A stretch of DNA of 64,000 nt from Agapetus fuscipes (taxonomy: Eukaryota > Arthropoda > Insecta > Trichoptera > Glossosomatidae): assembly GCA_951799405.1 (NCBI GenBank), contig OX637335.1, positions 16,744,342 to 16,808,341 on the forward strand, written 5' to 3'. Positions 12,123-25,264 of this stretch are shown one piece after another (position 1 is the first letter of the stretch; each line of letters begins with the position of its first letter). The translations under genes were made by a program, and so were the position numbers. The notes below the pieces were generated by a model. The model was not told where the DNA came from and made no database searches. It saw only the letters and a program-made list of their open reading frames with translations.

Positions 12123-12209
12123 GCGTCACCATCTTGCTGTCGCTCACGGTGTTCCTGAACCTGGTGGCGGAGACGCTGCCGCAGGTGTCTGATGCTATCC
12201 CCCTGTTAG
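12123..12209 (+). CDS. nAChRalpha6: nAChR alpha6-like subunit, alternative TM2 exon (Glu-ring form)
   Basis: An 87-nt exon with acceptor TTGCAG at 12117-12122 and donor GTACTC at 12210; the phase is 1 at both ends. It encodes VTILLSLTVFLNLVAE and continues to PLL, the pore-lining TM2 helix and the start of the TM2-TM3 linker. The first and last Gly codons are split across the borders. By homology with vertebrate alpha7 numbering, Leu is at 9' and Glu at 20', the usual gate and extracellular charge ring. A second 87-nt exon of the same phase lies 7.8 kb downstream. Including both would duplicate TM2, so they should be mutually exclusive, as is known for exon 8 of insect alpha6. The subunit is a ligand-gated cation channel of neuronal membranes and the known spinosyn target. 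Its acceptor tract is TG-rich rather than pyrimidine-rich. Confidence 0.95.
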
Positions 12210-12890
12210 GTACTCCACCACGACCATCAGCCATCAACCGCGAGCGTCTCTCCTTCCACAACTCTCGGGAATTGGACAACGGTCTCGATCTAACGATCTC
12301 AATCTAATTGACTAACGATCTCGATTCAAGGTCAAGCAACGACAACAGATACCAAAGATTGGTATCCATTCCATCAGGAGAATCTAAAATTTATAAAGAG
12401 TTGCAGACATTTCCACCATGGTTTCAGTATGGAGTTGCACATTTTTAATTGGCATACGGTTGCAATGCCGCTAGAAGCAATCAGGATTTCGTCATTCCCA
12501 TAAAAGTAATAAGATAATTCTGCACAGTTGCAAATACTGTAAGTCGTTGCCATTCTACCAGGAGGTGAGTTTAGATTTTTGTACAGATAAACGTATATAA
12601 CTGGCATTTGATTGCTGTTGCGAAATAAATACTTAGAGCATTCTACAAATGGTTTCTGTTTACATTCCACTAATAGTGGGTAGGATTTTGAAGAGAGATC
12701 CTGTTCTTTCTGTCCTGGTAGTCGTATTTCAAATTCCTTGTAATTACATTTTTTATATTGCCTACTTTTGATTATCCCAAAAGAAAAGCCTGTTTATGAA
12801 AAAAATCTTTTTCGACTTTGCCGTTCAAAAAAGTAACATTTACCGTAGCTGTGTGCGACATTGACGGAGTTTTATAGCAATTAGTTTGAG
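12210..12890. other. Intron sequence without recognised features
   Basis: Intron between the two TM2 exons. A short direct repeat of AACGATCTC lies just after the exon (about 12290-12325). No other structure is recognised. Confidence 0.5.
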
Positions 12891-12924
12891 TTGTATTTGC
12901 TCAGTATATTGGCTGTCTGTGTAG

Positions 12925-13064
12925 AGGGCGGGGCTTAAAGTTGTGGCAGGGAGACAAGACTCTAAGCCACGCCCACTTCACTTCACGATGAAGGCAGTCT
13001 ATATAAGGCGTGTAAGCTAGTCTCTCAAATCAGTCACCGCTTGCAGTTTGAGCATGTCAGCGGC
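12925..13064 (+). promoter_or_regulatory. Intronic TATA/Inr core promoter candidate
   Basis: Two GC/CACC-type boxes in inverted orientation, GGGCGGGGCTTA (about 12927) and TAAGCCACGCCC (12963-12974), precede TATATAAGG at 13000-13008 and an arthropod-type initiator TCAGTC at 13030-13035. The TATA T lies 32 bp upstream of the initiator A at 13032, the canonical spacing. No good DPE is seen at +28. The first downstream ATG (13054) opens a frame of only 10 codons. It could drive a short 5' exon, an alternative receptor transcript or a nested non-coding RNA. It could also be a fragment of an LTR promoter. Confidence 0.5.
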
Positions 13065-15985
13065 AGATGGAGACAATACCTTTTGAGACAATGGTTAATA
13101 GCAAATACGAGTTTATGCCCTTGTTCTTTTTAACTTAATTGAAATGCCACGAATAGTTCTCATTGTAGTTCTAGAAAAATCTTCTATAGACGTAATTTTG
13201 CGATGCTACAGGTTCTCATCCCAAAAGCTGACATCTCAACTTCCGATCGTGGAAACACAAATTCAAATCACAATCAATGAGATATTTCCATGTAGTATCC
13301 TCAAAATTATCTGGTTTCCTAGTATCGGCCTTCAAGAGTGAGCCAGAAAGACAACACTTATCCCTTTTCCGAGAACGCAAGGAGAGACGCTGCACGTTCT
13401 GTCCCACCATTCTTAACAATTTCTGCCATCGCTGTTGTGTGTCGATCACTTTCATTTCGAGTCGTACACACGAACTTGTATGCTGTGTTTGATAATTATT
13501 AATTACTTTATTGATTACTCTCGGTGATTTATTTTTCGTGACTGGAAAAAGTAAAAAAAAAATACTTGAATTTTTCACACGCTGTTTGTAAATGTATTGT
13601 CAAATACTTATACTGAAAGTTTCAATTTTTTTCTTAAAAGGCGTTTATATATTTTACATAATATCAAAGGAACTTGAAGCAAATGAAAATGCACTATTTT
13701 GGGAAATTTTAAAATTTTGAAAACGTTACATTCGTTCCGAGAAAAGTATTTTGACTATTTTTTTTTTGTTTAAATACCTTTATTAAGAAAGATATAGTTC
13801 AACAACCTAATTTACAGGAAATTTTCATTTTTAAACACTGAAATTTTAAATTCATCAACGGGGTTGAATATTAGGCTTAAGTTAAAAAACTTATATTTCG
13901 GTAGCTTAACAGTCTATAAAGTATATGTCAATATTGATACAAAAAGTGAGACTCAAATAAATAATTTATCATGTGAAAACAGTACCTACTCCAGTTACGC
14001 AAAATAAACAATTTGTTGTAATTTTCATTATGTGAAACTGTTACTCAGCAAAAGTGATACTTTGTCTTGATATTCCAAGTACAAAAAATTAGCGGAATTC
14101 AAGATTTTTTTTGTATCATATAATTTTTTGTTCAAAATTACACATTGATTACTGAAAAACATAAAAAACTATTGGATGTAAAGGATGATTCAAAATGTTT
14201 CACTGAAAAAATAAATGGAAATTAATCACGATTTTCACACATTTTTTTCCTCTATAGTAAGTTAATCTTGATTTTGACCCTAAAAATATATTTTTAGATA
14301 CAACTAAATTTTTATTTTATTTTTACCACTATAAAAAAAAACTTAACCCTAAGAATATAACTTTTCGGGTTTTTAATTACTTTTTAGTCCAATGCCTAAA
14401 ATTTGTTCCTTTTCTTTCTCGTTATATGTATCTCTGAGATATAAGAGAAAAAACAGTTTTTTTTCTTTTTTCTTTACAGTAGAGGAAATAAAAGTGTCGT
14501 TGAAGATTGTGATAACGTTTCCCATGGCTCAGACGTGAGCTTGCGATTGCCTAAAGCCAAGGGGCACATGTTTGATTATCTGTAGCTCGTTCTGTCTTAC
14601 TTGGGAATCGATTTGGCTTATTGTATACTAGATAATTATATAAACATTTTAAAAATTAGCTAAGTTATTGGATGTGTGTGTAAGCTTTCTGACTATATAT
14701 TTTTTTTATTTATTATAACATCTTGCACACTTTATTATACTCTGATTTCATTTTACTTTCATGCGTAGAACTTTTTGTACCTTTACCATGTTTCTTATAC
14801 ATTTTTATTTACTTTTTTTTACTTTTTATGTATGTACATAGTCCACATTCCCTCCATTTATCAGAAATACAACAACTTACAAGTAATGTACAGATGCCGG
14901 CTGTTATTGTGAGAAAGTAAGTTAATTTTTAATTGTTCTTGAGCAATGGTTACAGAAAATAATTACACAGATCCGAAAAAATTAGTTAAAATAACCCATC
15001 TTATCGTAGATAAATATTGTTCTATTCATTAAAATAGCATTTTCAAAAGTATAGTTTTTTCATTTTTTTATGTTATAAATAAAATACCTTTATAAAGTAG
15101 AGTTTATTTTGAGTTACAATCAATCAAATATTATTGTAATAAAATAAAACTGGATATTCAAATCACACTCCAGGGTTAAAATGTTTTGATAACAAAATAT
15201 TTATATTGTGTAAAGTTTATAAAAAATGCATTGTTTAAATAATTATATTTTAAATATTATTAGCATGGCATGTTTTCACTTAAATTGTACTGATATAAAC
15301 TTTGAAAAAGATTAAACAATAATACCTAAAAACAAATGAATGACAACCCCTCTAAATCAATACTTATTCATCATTTCTTAGAACGCCATTTTTTTTTTTT
15401 TGAAACATAAAATAAATCATGCAAACACGATTTTACCCAAATCATTACACTTTAATAAAAATCTTTTTCTTTGCTATATGTTTTCACATACAGGAAAAGT
15501 TAAATGTAAATAAACATACTTCCTTTACAAATCCACATTTGTTTTGGTATTTGCCAAAACGTTAAATTTTCATGTTTCACATCGAAACAAAAAACTTATT
15601 GAAAAAAATACATTAAAACATCAATAAACAGATTCTACTTATTGTTGCACTAACGCATACATTAAAAATACAAGTAAATAACCATTTTTCTAAAATATTT
15701 TTGCATTCCATTTATTCTGTTGCTAATTGGAAATTTAAGATTGAAAATCCCCAAACAGCGGAAAATAACATTACCGGATGATAATTTTTTTAAGTATTAT
15801 AAAGTTAAAAGATAGAAAATTGCAATCAATTGATCGTTATGTTTACTTTCAAATTAAACACGTTTATTTTGTTGGCACTTTGGTGAACAAAAGTGAAAAA
15901 GATTGAGTAAAAGGTTAGCAAAACAAGGGATGTGATTGATTTTAAAAGGTCAACTCTGACCCTGCGAGAACTGAAGCAATCTGAA
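13065..15985. other. AT-rich intron
   Basis: No exon, RNA gene or repeat family recognised. Open frames at 13144-13578 on both strands lack known domains. Confidence 0.5.
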
Positions 15986-16091
15986 AAAGTGGAAGACTTT
16001 TGGGTGCTTGTCGAAGCGGGGGATCGAACCAATTAACTTCACAGACCCGAGTCGGAGTTCAAATAGTGGTGAGTGCTGCTATCGCGAGAAA
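15986..16091 (-). repeat. tRNA-head-like fragment
   Basis: On the minus strand, CTCGCGATAGCAGCACTC resembles an A-box region and GGTTCGATCCCCCGC is a good B box, about 50 nt apart. No acceptor stem pairs across the ends, so this is more likely a SINE head than a tRNA gene. It directly abuts the inverted-repeat element at 16092. Confidence 0.4.
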
Positions 16092-16738
16092 CTAGGACAG
16101 TGACTGACAACCCGAGTGCTGCGGGGCATTTGTTTGCCATGTCACTTGAGTTTGCCACTTAAAAGAAGTCTCAAATTCTTTTTTGTTTTTCCAATTCTTC
16201 ACTTTCAAAATTATTTGCTTCGAATCGATATGCTATTTTTTATTTTGAGCACGGGGTACTACGAATCACACCACTGCTCGACTGTTCTAAGATTTTCGAT
16301 GGTTTTTTTAGATAGCTGTTGTTTAATTATACTTGATTTCTTGCGGATGTGGCTTCAAATTTTATCATACTGAAAACTCGTCTCTTAATAAACAGGATAT
16401 TTGATAGACCTTAACAGTGATTTCGTGGGAAATCCTTTTTTAGCGTTATAAACTTTCGTTTCGGCATTATTCATTAGATTATTCAAGCAAAAAATTACGA
16501 ATTTAAATCTTTTTTTTGTACGGAAAAACTGACTCAAATTCGGATTAAATGTATTTTTTTTTCATGAATAATTGGGCTTGAAAAAGTTGATAACGCTTAA
16601 GTCCGACTTACATCTTTTTAATCTTGTCCAAAAGACACAAGTAGAATATTTCACCGTCAGTTTTTTTCTTGCTATACCGCGTGACAAATTTTATTCACCG
16701 GAGCGCTTGTAACAAAAGTTTGTCAGTCACTGGCCTAG
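16092..16738. mobile_element. Putative non-autonomous DNA transposon (647 bp)
   Basis: 19-bp terminal inverted repeats, CTAGGACAGTGACTGACAA on the left and the complement with one mismatch on the right (16720-16738). The interior is AT-rich and non-coding. No clear target-site duplication is seen. Confidence 0.5.
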
Positions 16739-19700
16739 GGAACGTCTATAACTTTGCCGAAGCGTTTTCAGCTGAAAATTAATTGAAATTCTTACCGCGA
16801 TCAAGCACAGTGATGGACACTCCATCATTGAATAATTTACAAGGGTTTGCAGCCTCGAAATATGAGCTGTCATGGAAAGTTTGGTCAGATCCACAGTAAA
16901 ATATTTCATGGCGAAGAGATGAAACTGTAGGGGTCGAGAAATAATGGACGCCTTTAATTTTATAGGTCAGCAAATGCTGGATTTCTTAGTTTTACATTTG
17001 TATTCATAAACGGTGCTAAGAGATCATGATGCTATGCGTGGCTATTAAAAAATTTCATCGTCTCTTGAAGAAAAATTTCATCAAATTTTATTTGTCATTC
17101 ATTTCTTTACAACCTAAGATTTTTTTTATTAACAACACTTGCCAAAAGGCGATTGTCGTTCCTTTCATCCCCTTAGTGTGTAGTTATTTAAAATTATTTT
17201 ACAAAAAGTTAGATTTCTTTAATTTTCTGAATTCCCCTATTTACGGACGTAACTCAATGCACCCTATACAATTATTAGCTTCAAAATTCTATTTGCGAAC
17301 TGTACTCCTCTTCAACAATTTTTATCAGGTATAAAATATATCAAGTTGATATTTATGTCATTCTTCAAACTCCCGCATAGCAGAATGAGTTTTCATAGCG
17401 GTGATTATGAACCCGAGCTCTAGCTTTGCTGCTGTTGATATAGTGACTATTTCGCTTCAATGAACTTTGACGTAATTAAAGTAAGTTGGAATTAAATTTG
17501 CGTGAGTTAAGTAAAGGCCTTTGGGGTTTGCTCAATTACATAATTTAGGTAATGAAGGTTATGTCATGAAATTAAATGAGCATAGTTTACCATAAACATA
17601 AACAAATCATTCTAAAATGGACATGTAACGCTTATTCATTTTTTAACTTTAAATACGTACTTGCTCATTAGAATATATCATTCTGATAAAAACAAAACGG
17701 TTAACTCCTTGGAAATAATTTTATTTTCGTTATTATTTACTGCGTGAATTATTGAAAATAAAAATACCTGTCTACTCTCATAATAAAAAAAACCCTCCAT
17801 GTTATTTTAGTTTTGTGACAGTTAAATATATTTTTTGTTTCAATTATAGAAATGTTTTTGGAATTAAATTTGTTGTTAAATTCTCACAAATCATAATGCA
17901 TTATTTAACACCCTCACAAGAAAGTGATTGACACCAAATAAATATAATTTAATTTCAAGAAATATTTTATTGAATAATTTAAGTTATTTATATTGTTGTA
18001 TTTTATAATCTCGTCTAGCTATTGGTTTATCATGACGTTTGAGTGCAAATAGACTTCAGGGTTTACAAAGTTGGTTATGTCAATAGCAACTTAGTCTGTG
18101 CCCAAAGTATAAAACTTATCGTTTAAAATCAAACATAGCTTTGATTATAAAATGTTTGGAATTTGAAACAGAGCTTCTAGTGAATGTTTCAGTTTCCATA
18201 TATTTTGGTGGAATGATATAGTAGAGTTTAAACGTAAAGTTCTGTCTAGAAGGCGACTCACCAAAGGCGGCGCCATGTCACGTACGTAGCCACAGTTCAA
18301 TTTGTTCTCACCCCTTCACTTGCAACAGCCAGCCAAACACTATGCAACAATCTCACCCACAAAACTACCCACATATTATACCTACACCATAACAATAAGA
18401 GTCTACCACACATCTGCCGACTTACATCCGTATTCACAGACAACGCTACGAGACCTGTATCCTAAGCACGAGTTTAAGTTTCAGCTTTATTATGAGTAAT
18501 TAAAATTAAATTGCACCTCTATATCTAACAAAATTTTGAATACTCATCGGTAAAGTACAAAACAAAAAGCCCGCATTAAGGATTTCAAAGATGAAATGCA
18601 TGAATTCTAAGCGTTTGATTGGTGTTTCTACCGAAATATAAGCCAAAAATATTCAATAAGCATTGCTGGTTTAAGTCCTCATCTAATTGATAGCAACAAT
18701 CAGTATATTTTTAAATGTAATGCAGTCCCTGTTGCTTCTTGAAGCGGGTATAAATAAATTAGTGAAGGAACCAATCACATGCTTAGAATTCGCGCTTGAC
18801 ATTGTAAGTTCTCTTAGCATTGTTTCTGAATGCGTGTGTTATACTTTAATGCTGAATCGATTACCTAAGTTAAGACATTGCCTGCCTTTTTTTATCACTG
18901 AGAGAATTGTTTCATTTCAATGTGTTTTTAAGTATTATTGTTGATATTTTTCTCAAACAAGCTGTGTGGTTTGCGTGTATCGATGTGATGGATTGTCGAG
19001 TAACATGATACTTGGAGGATGGCTCGATGGCCGGTCACGATTTGCAACAACTCTGACTCCAAATTAAAGACTTCCTTTTTTTTATAATCAATAGTGTAAC
19101 ATACTATGTGTTTTTAACTTTTAACGTCACACAAGTTTATATATTTTTCATTTGAATGTTTGTTTTTCTTTTGGCGTTGCTGCATCTGCTATTGAGGATG
19201 ACACTTTTTGTTTGTTTCGTCCGCAAATCCTGACTTTCTGGAGACGTCTGCTGATATGCTGGTCTACAGTATATGCATTAGTTCATATTTACTTACCCCC
19301 ATATAACCTGGTGACCGAATAAAGTTTTGTACTACATTTGAAATCAAATTAATCTATTTCATCACCATCTCATGCTTTCTTATAAAATATTGATTACATG
19401 AAACAGTGACGTAATTTGTTTTAAAAATAGTTAAACAAAAAAGAATAATGATAAAAGGCATTGTGGAGATGTTTTTTAAGTTTACGTTAAAAATAACAAA
19501 ATTATTTTTTAAACATTCAGTGCTTAGAGCTGGTAGTTATAATGATATTATATATAAGCGACTTTTTAACGAAAACGACCGACTAATCAGAAGTTTGCTG
19601 TTTTTTTTATCATTTAAAGTACCTAAACAATTTTTGAAGCAACTGACTTTTTGCAGTTTTTGGCAGATTCAAAGCAAACCTATGAGATGGTAGATAAAAT

Positions 19701-19850
19701 GGAAAAATAAACGAAATAAAATCTTAAATACAAAAAAAACTAAAATGGAAAAGTGAAGCGATATAAATCTAAGAGCTAAATTTGACAAGTTATAAAACGA
19801 AAATTGAATAGTTGATTTAAGGTGCAGTATCATTAAAAAATAATTAAAAG
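16739..19850. other. AT-rich intron
   Basis: No exon, RNA gene or clear repeat family. A short GC-rich patch (GGCGGCGCC at 18267-18275) stands out but has no further context. Confidence 0.5.
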
Positions 19851-19955
19851 ATACATATCATTAAAAGATGAAGAATCATTGAAAGATGATTTTAAAGACA
19901 AAGGATCATTAAAAGATGATTTTAAAGATGTAATGTCATTAAAAGATGATGTTAA
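19851..19955 (+). repeat. Short degenerate tandem repeat before the second TM2 exon
   Basis: About four degenerate units built on ATCATTAAAAGATGATTTTA, spaced roughly 25-33 bp, ending about 80 bp before the acceptor of the 20034 exon. A position this close to a regulated splice site is notable; function is inferred only from location. Confidence 0.6.
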
Positions 19956-20033
19956 CTTTCTTGGATGCCTTTGGTGATTGACCAACTGCCATGGCGTGGC
20001 CCGTTTGACAGGTGGCGAGTGTTTTTGTTGCAG

Positions 20034-20120
20034 GTGTTACAATTCTGCTGTCGCAAACAGTATTCTCTCTCTTGGTTGCGAACGTCATCACCAAGACTTC
20101 AGAGGCAGTTCCTCTCATAG
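20034..20120 (+). CDS. nAChRalpha6: nAChR alpha6-like subunit, alternative TM2 exon (Asn-ring form)
   Basis: An 87-nt exon with acceptor GTTGCAG ending at 20033 and donor GTGAAT at 20121. It has the same length and phases as the exon at 12123. It encodes VTILLSQTVFSLLVANVI and continues to AVPLI. The gate Leu at 9' is kept, but L11' is Gln, the 20' Glu is Asn and the 23' Pro is Thr, so the outer charge ring of the pore is lost. This matches my recollection of the alternative exon 8 of insect alpha6. The exon is more AT-rich than its partner. Either exon joins in frame to the TM3 exon at 28446, where both restore a Gly codon (g|gt). Confidence 0.93.
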   Translation: MLQFCCRKQYSLSWLRTSSPRLQRQFLS

Positions 20121-20395
20121 GTGAATCACATTGCTCAGCACCTTTCACCCTCCCAAGGCATATCTCTCTATTTATATTAAATTATAAACTTCTCTTCCAA
20201 AAAAAAAACAAAAATCCAACACGAATATTTCGATCACATAACTCTTCACTTCATTCTGCAATTCAGTTGTTTGCTATTTAATCTACACACCGATTCCTGA
20301 CGATGATATTATCTTAGGCTGTGGTTGACTACCCATACAGTAAAAAGCATTCCTGTTTAAAGGAAAGTGTTGCATTCATTAGTAGTTGAGATTTT
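20121..20395. other. Intron sequence
   Basis: Start of the intron between the second TM2 exon and the TM3 exon. No recognised features before the repeat A fragment. Confidence 0.5.
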
Positions 20396-20512
20396 TTATG
20401 CAAGTATACCTGCAGCATGTGTAACTGCGTAAATACACTTTTCTGCTTGTAATGTGCATATGGATTGAATCTCAAATGCTAATTTACCTCTGCAACTCAG
20501 GTTATAGAATGC
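20396..20512 (+). repeat. Repeat A fragment
   Basis: Partial copy of the 3' half of repeat A: GCAGCATGTGTAACTGCG, then TCTGCTTGTAATGTGCATAT, then CTGCAACTCAGGTTATAG. It lacks the (TTAGA)n tail. Confidence 0.55.
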
Positions 20513-23500
20513 AAAATATAGAGCTAGTATTGAACGAACCAAATTCTATTTCTGATTTTATTTTTAAGATATTTATGAACTTTTCGATTTAGTTGAAAAA
20601 TTCAAAATGTTTTCGTTTTTTGGAAAGGAGAAATGCGGAGACGATAGCACTATTATTTTTCATTTTGAGGAGCAAATGCAAGGAAATTTTATATTTATTT
20701 TTACATAAATGGCAATGTCTTATCTTATGTAATTAGATCAGCTAAATTGCTGTGAAACGTGGTGTCGTCTTAGCATTTCATCCCCAAATAAAAACCAAAT
20801 ACGAATTTCATATTTTCAATCTCATGTTATTATGTAAAATTATCATTATTCCAAATTATAAAATAAATGATACACCTAAGAAATCGTACAAAATATTATT
20901 AAAGAAAATAAAAAACACACGATTTGTATTAAATTGTAATTATTTTGTGTTCACCGCATATTTTTCTGATGTGCTGTTGAAAAAAGTTTTTTTTTCAATA
21001 TTTTTTTAACACCATGATTACAAAATAGTGCAGTTGGCATAATATTTACAATTTCACAAAAAAAGTGCATATTTTTTACTTTTAACCAACCGTTTTCATA
21101 AACATTCTCACCCGTAACACACTTTATCCAAACTAAACTACAAGTAAGTTTTTTAGTTTTTGTGTAACTTGATGTTTGAGAATGTTTATAATGGCAGTTC
21201 TATATTTATGATCATTTGTAAAAATCTCAGGTGTATTATTTTACTTCAATATCCAGATTTTACAATTGTAAGATAATATGTTAGATCAAATTTTCTGGGT
21301 CACTTAACACTTTTCACAACAAAAACTATCTCAAACTTTTTCACAAAAACTAGTGTTATGAGACAATCTGGACACAGCTTCATCACTCTCCATTGTTCCA
21401 TCATACTCCTCTTCAACTATTATTATTTTCACAACCTTCTATTCTTTATAATTTCTTGTGCATCATGGCTTAAGTGATTTAAACGCATTTTCCTGTCGAT
21501 AGAATAATTAGAATCATGCCTTCACTATCCGTTCCCTCTATATTCACCATACAAAAATCTCAAAATTAGAATATATCCTTGCTTCTGATGTAAGATAAAC
21601 AACGTCTCCATTTTATATAATTTTACATCCATTCAATGAAAAAATAATATTTCATTTAAAAACGTGGCAATGCACTGTTAAAGAAATTTCTGATTTCCAA
21701 AAAATTCGATTTCGATTTTATATGTATATTTTTTTAAATATGTATTTTTTTCTAAATCAGACTGTACACAATTTTTTTAACAAAATTAGTCAACATTTAA
21801 CAAAAAAATCTCAGAGCAAAGTCGGAGTAACTATTTAATTGTGCATTGCAAACAAATTCTTAATATTATTGAGAGATCAAATTTCCAATATCCTTAAAAA
21901 TGTTTAGTTACAGTTTTACCAATTTGAAGAGAATTGGAATATTGATGTCTGAAAAATATTGAAAATACATAAATTACATTAATACAATTTAATTAAAATG
22001 ATTATCTCTAATAATGACAGATAAATATGTCGCTGTGAGCTGACTACATGAAAACATAATATTAAGAAAAAATGTGGTAAAAAATATATCATTTCATTAT
22101 TTTTATTATCTTTATTTATTCTGTCTTTTATTTCTCGATTGGCATTCTTTCGTTTAAAATCTATCCAGTCCTTTAATAAACACAGCATGGTTAAATAAAT
22201 CAATTTAAATGAATTAATAAAAAAAAACGAAAATAAACTAAACGAGAGACACCCAATCGGGAGATATTTGTTTCTCAATTTTACACATTAAAATAAAATA
22301 ATTAAACTAATATATATATATACTAAATGACAACATGTACATATATTTAAAAATGTTTTTTTAATATAAACTGTTTACAGGATGGCGTGTCCAGGAGCGC
22401 TGATAAAACATTTTCAAAAAATGTATATTATTTCTTAATTATATTTTAATTCAATGCAAAACAAAAAAAGAAAAGAGAATTAAAAAATATTTTTAAATAA
22501 TTGATTTTAAATATTGTATGGAAGGTTTTTTTTTAAATAAGCCGCGGTTTTGTGGCTTACGTTTCTTCTGCTACCTCCAAGTATCAACATCATATCCTGA
22601 CAGTATCTCGTACCGCTCGCTATGGTTCTTTACTAGTAGATTTGTAGCGCTAGGCCAGCCCGCGGCTTGCCTGTTTGCCGTCTTGCTTTCTTGCTTGTCT
22701 GCTTGTGTCTTGTGCTCGTTTGTGCTTTGTCTGCTTCTATAGGACTGTTTTGTGACTTCTCTGCTTCTTTATGACTTCTCTGACGCTTAATAATTGTTGC
22801 TTTATCTTTGCTGTATAATGGATGTTAGTGTGCTCACTATATTTCAGACTTGAAGCGCCTTTGTGGTCATTACGTTTCTCGGTCAATGCGTCTGACTTCA
22901 AAGACATTTTTTTTCCAACTGAACCAAGCTGCAGACAGAAAAAAGTGTCTGGTTTAAGCTTGTCAAACATTTATGCAAAAAAAAATGCAACGGGAAATGT
23001 TTATGGAAGATTTGAACCCAAAAAATATACAAGAAATAACAGTAAATTATATTTTAATGATGTTTTTTTAAAACAACAAAAAAACTAGCAGTGCAAAAAT
23101 AACATAATCAAATTTGCACGATATTTTTTTGATGACTTTTATATTGTAACAAAATCTCAAGTACATATTTCAATTCTTTACATTTATAAACTAATCCAAG
23201 AAATACAAAAATAGAATCTCTCGTAAGTAAGAAAATGTGAGGTAGTTTTCCTATAAAAATATCTTTAAAATTCATTGATTTACCTTTATATTGTCCCTAT
23301 AAATAATTTCCTTAGCCCTTTTCAGTTCTCTTCTTACAGTTGACTTTGATAAGGGTTGCAGGCAGGGGTGAGTGTGATGAAAGCCTTATAATATGTGTAA
23401 CACCGTTTTAATGTTTTTGCCCTCTTTTCCGTTTCGAAAAAAAAATACAGAAAATGCATTTACCGTGAAAAGTGTGTTGCCTATCTTTGTAAATAAAATA

Positions 23501-23570
23501 AAAAAAACAGTGTTTATATAAAAAATAGTGTTTTTTTTTAAAAACAAAGCAATTCAAATAAAAAACCTTG
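20513..23570. other. AT-rich intron
   Basis: No exon or RNA gene recognised. A pyrimidine-rich low-complexity run with recurring CTTGTCTGCTT-like words occurs at 22655-22790. An AT dinucleotide run occurs at 22311-22322. Confidence 0.5.
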
Positions 23571-23714
23571 TAGATAAAATACCGGCAAAGGTATGCCGGT
23601 ATTTTATCTTTGTTTTGAAATAAACACCAAAACTGGAAATCATCGTTGGGATCGAATCCGATGTGTCGGCATGGAATGCAAGCACTCTACCAACTGAGCT
23701 TTTGATTTGACCGG
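23571..23714 (-). mobile_element. tRNA-derived SINE family C, partial, with terminal hairpin
   Basis: Minus-strand SINE C with A box (GAGCTTTT region, complement of CTCAGTTGG) and B box (complement of GGGATCGAATCC at 23648-23659). Its body is cut short by a perfect 14-bp inverted repeat, ATAAAATACCGGCA, with its complement at 23591-23604. This suggests an inverted second SINE fragment joined to it. Confidence 0.65.
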
Positions 23715-24010
23715 ATTTACAAAATGCAAATTCGTAAACATACAAGTCTCATTTTGTTTACTTATTTGAATCAGGTCAAATATTAAGTATGATATTAATA
23801 ATACACATATTATAAGTCAAATATTAATAATACACATATATCTCAGGAGTTTCGATTTTATGTGAAGCGAGTTTTTGAATGAGAATAAACAAGACAAAGG
23901 TTTCATATCGTGCGTGAAAAGCGCCGTTTGTTATATTTTGAAGGTATACGGTATCAACTATTGTATATTGTTATACACATATATCAACCAGGCACGTTCA
24001 CGAGGTTGAC

Positions 24011-24190
24011 ATGAGTGACAGGCCACATCCCTCACGTCAGCGCGAGTACGCGCGGATGAGCCGCTGCTTCCACGCACTGTCAACCTACATAATATTACAC
24101 AAGCTGGGATACGTTCATCAACCCAAAAAAATACACGGTGTGCTCACAGAGATTCAAGACGTATTTGATGATTTAAAAAAATCACCCTAA
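24011..24190 (+). CDS. Unrecognised 59-codon open frame in a locally GC-rich patch
   Basis: ATG at 24011 opens 59 codons to TAA at 24188-24190. The frame also stays open upstream to about 23943. The translation starts MSDRPHPSRQREYARMSRCF and ends EIQDVFDDLKKSP. It is basic at the N-terminus and mixed-charge at the C-terminus, without a signal peptide or membrane helix. The first half is clearly GC-richer than its surroundings. I do not recognise the family. It may be a decayed transposon ORF, a small nested gene or chance. Confidence 0.25.
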   Translation: MSDRPHPSRQREYARMSRCFHALSTYIILHKLGYVHQPKKIHGVLTEIQDVFDDLKKSP

Positions 24191-24455
24191 TATTTTTACA
24201 AATAAAATATGTACCTTAGAGCGTAAACAACGGTAGTCACATTTAATAAAATGTGCAGGAGACGAGTTTTAGTGAAAATGTGCACTTTAAACCATCATAA
24301 CTTCTAAACTAGACGAGATATTTTTGATCTGTAAAAATATCATGTTAGCTTAATATGTAACTGTATTCAGTTTTACCTTTAGGGTATCGATATGTAACTA
24401 CAGTTTAAAGCCACAGTGCTATCAATGGGATGCGATGGTAAGACGTGCCAGCGTT

Positions 24456-24695
24456 TACGATCTTTAGCTCATTTCGCAGAGCGCTTGCATTCAATGCTAG
24501 AGGGCTTAAGTTCTATCCCCACCAAGGGAGTCAAGAATTGTGTTTTGTTGCGGTGTTCATTTCAAACGCAACATAAAATACCGGCACGGCTCACTAAGCC
24601 TTCACAATAAATGAAAACCAGTCCCCTCGGGAACTGGAGAACCCCAATTCCTTCGGGAGAAATCCCCACTCAAGTAAAGTGGCTGACGTATGGCA
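24456..24695 (+). mobile_element. tRNA-derived SINE family C
   Basis: Forward copy with A box TTTAGCTCATTTCGCAGAG, B box degraded to AGTTCTATCCCC, then the shared body: CATTTCAAACGCAACATAAA, ACCGGCACGGCTCACTAAGC, TCACAATAAATG, and an inverted CCCTCGGGAACTGG segment. It ends CACTCAAGTAAAGTGGC. Confidence 0.75.
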
Positions 24696-25057
24696 GGCCT
24701 ACTTACCTGTGAAACTAAACAGATTGCACTTGCCACATGCCATTTTAAAGAATTGTAATTTGCTATAAGTACAAGTTTTCTTTTAGTTTTTGAATAGTCC
24801 GATCTGTCTTGAAACTAAGTGAACACACTTTGTAAATCAACCGTTACTTTATTTGGAGAAAACTGGAACCCATTTTTCATTATTTTTTTCAACAAAACTG
24901 AACTTTGGATTTTTTTTAAAATGTCTTTTAAAAAAAACTAAAGTTCGTTTTATTGATTGGTCTTAAAATACCTTTTAAGAGGCAAAGTAACAATGGAAAG
25001 ATACAAATTTAGTACTGCAGTGACGTATATAATCTGAAGGTATACAAAACAGCTCTG

Positions 25058-25158
25058 TAACTGTAACCCAAATATTTTTAATTTGATTCTGATAGGAGTG
25101 GCCAGAGCCTCTGCAAAAGTGCGCCCAATCTTTCCTAACCTTACATACCTCTCTCAAC
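25058..25158 (-). mobile_element. RTE-like LINE 3' end
   Basis: On the minus strand it encodes the C-terminal end of the same ORF2 as at 612-1508 (REVCKVRKDWAHFCRGSGH) and has TTACAGTTACAG-like tail residues at 25058-25068. The short remainder of the element is missing. Confidence 0.7.
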
Positions 25159-25160
25159 CA

Positions 25161-25264
25161 GTGTTATTCATACACAGAAAATCCATGATTTGACCGCCAC
25201 CTAACGTGAATTTTCCATACAAAAAAACGATGGTTCATAGATAAAACGTGTTGTGAATGACCCT
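25161..25264. mobile_element. MITE family J copy 1 (~104 bp)
   Basis: Left end GTGTTATTCATACACAG and complementary right end TTGTGAATGACCC, with an interior AAACGATGGTTCAT. The same arrangement is found at 25431 and 41864. Confidence 0.6.
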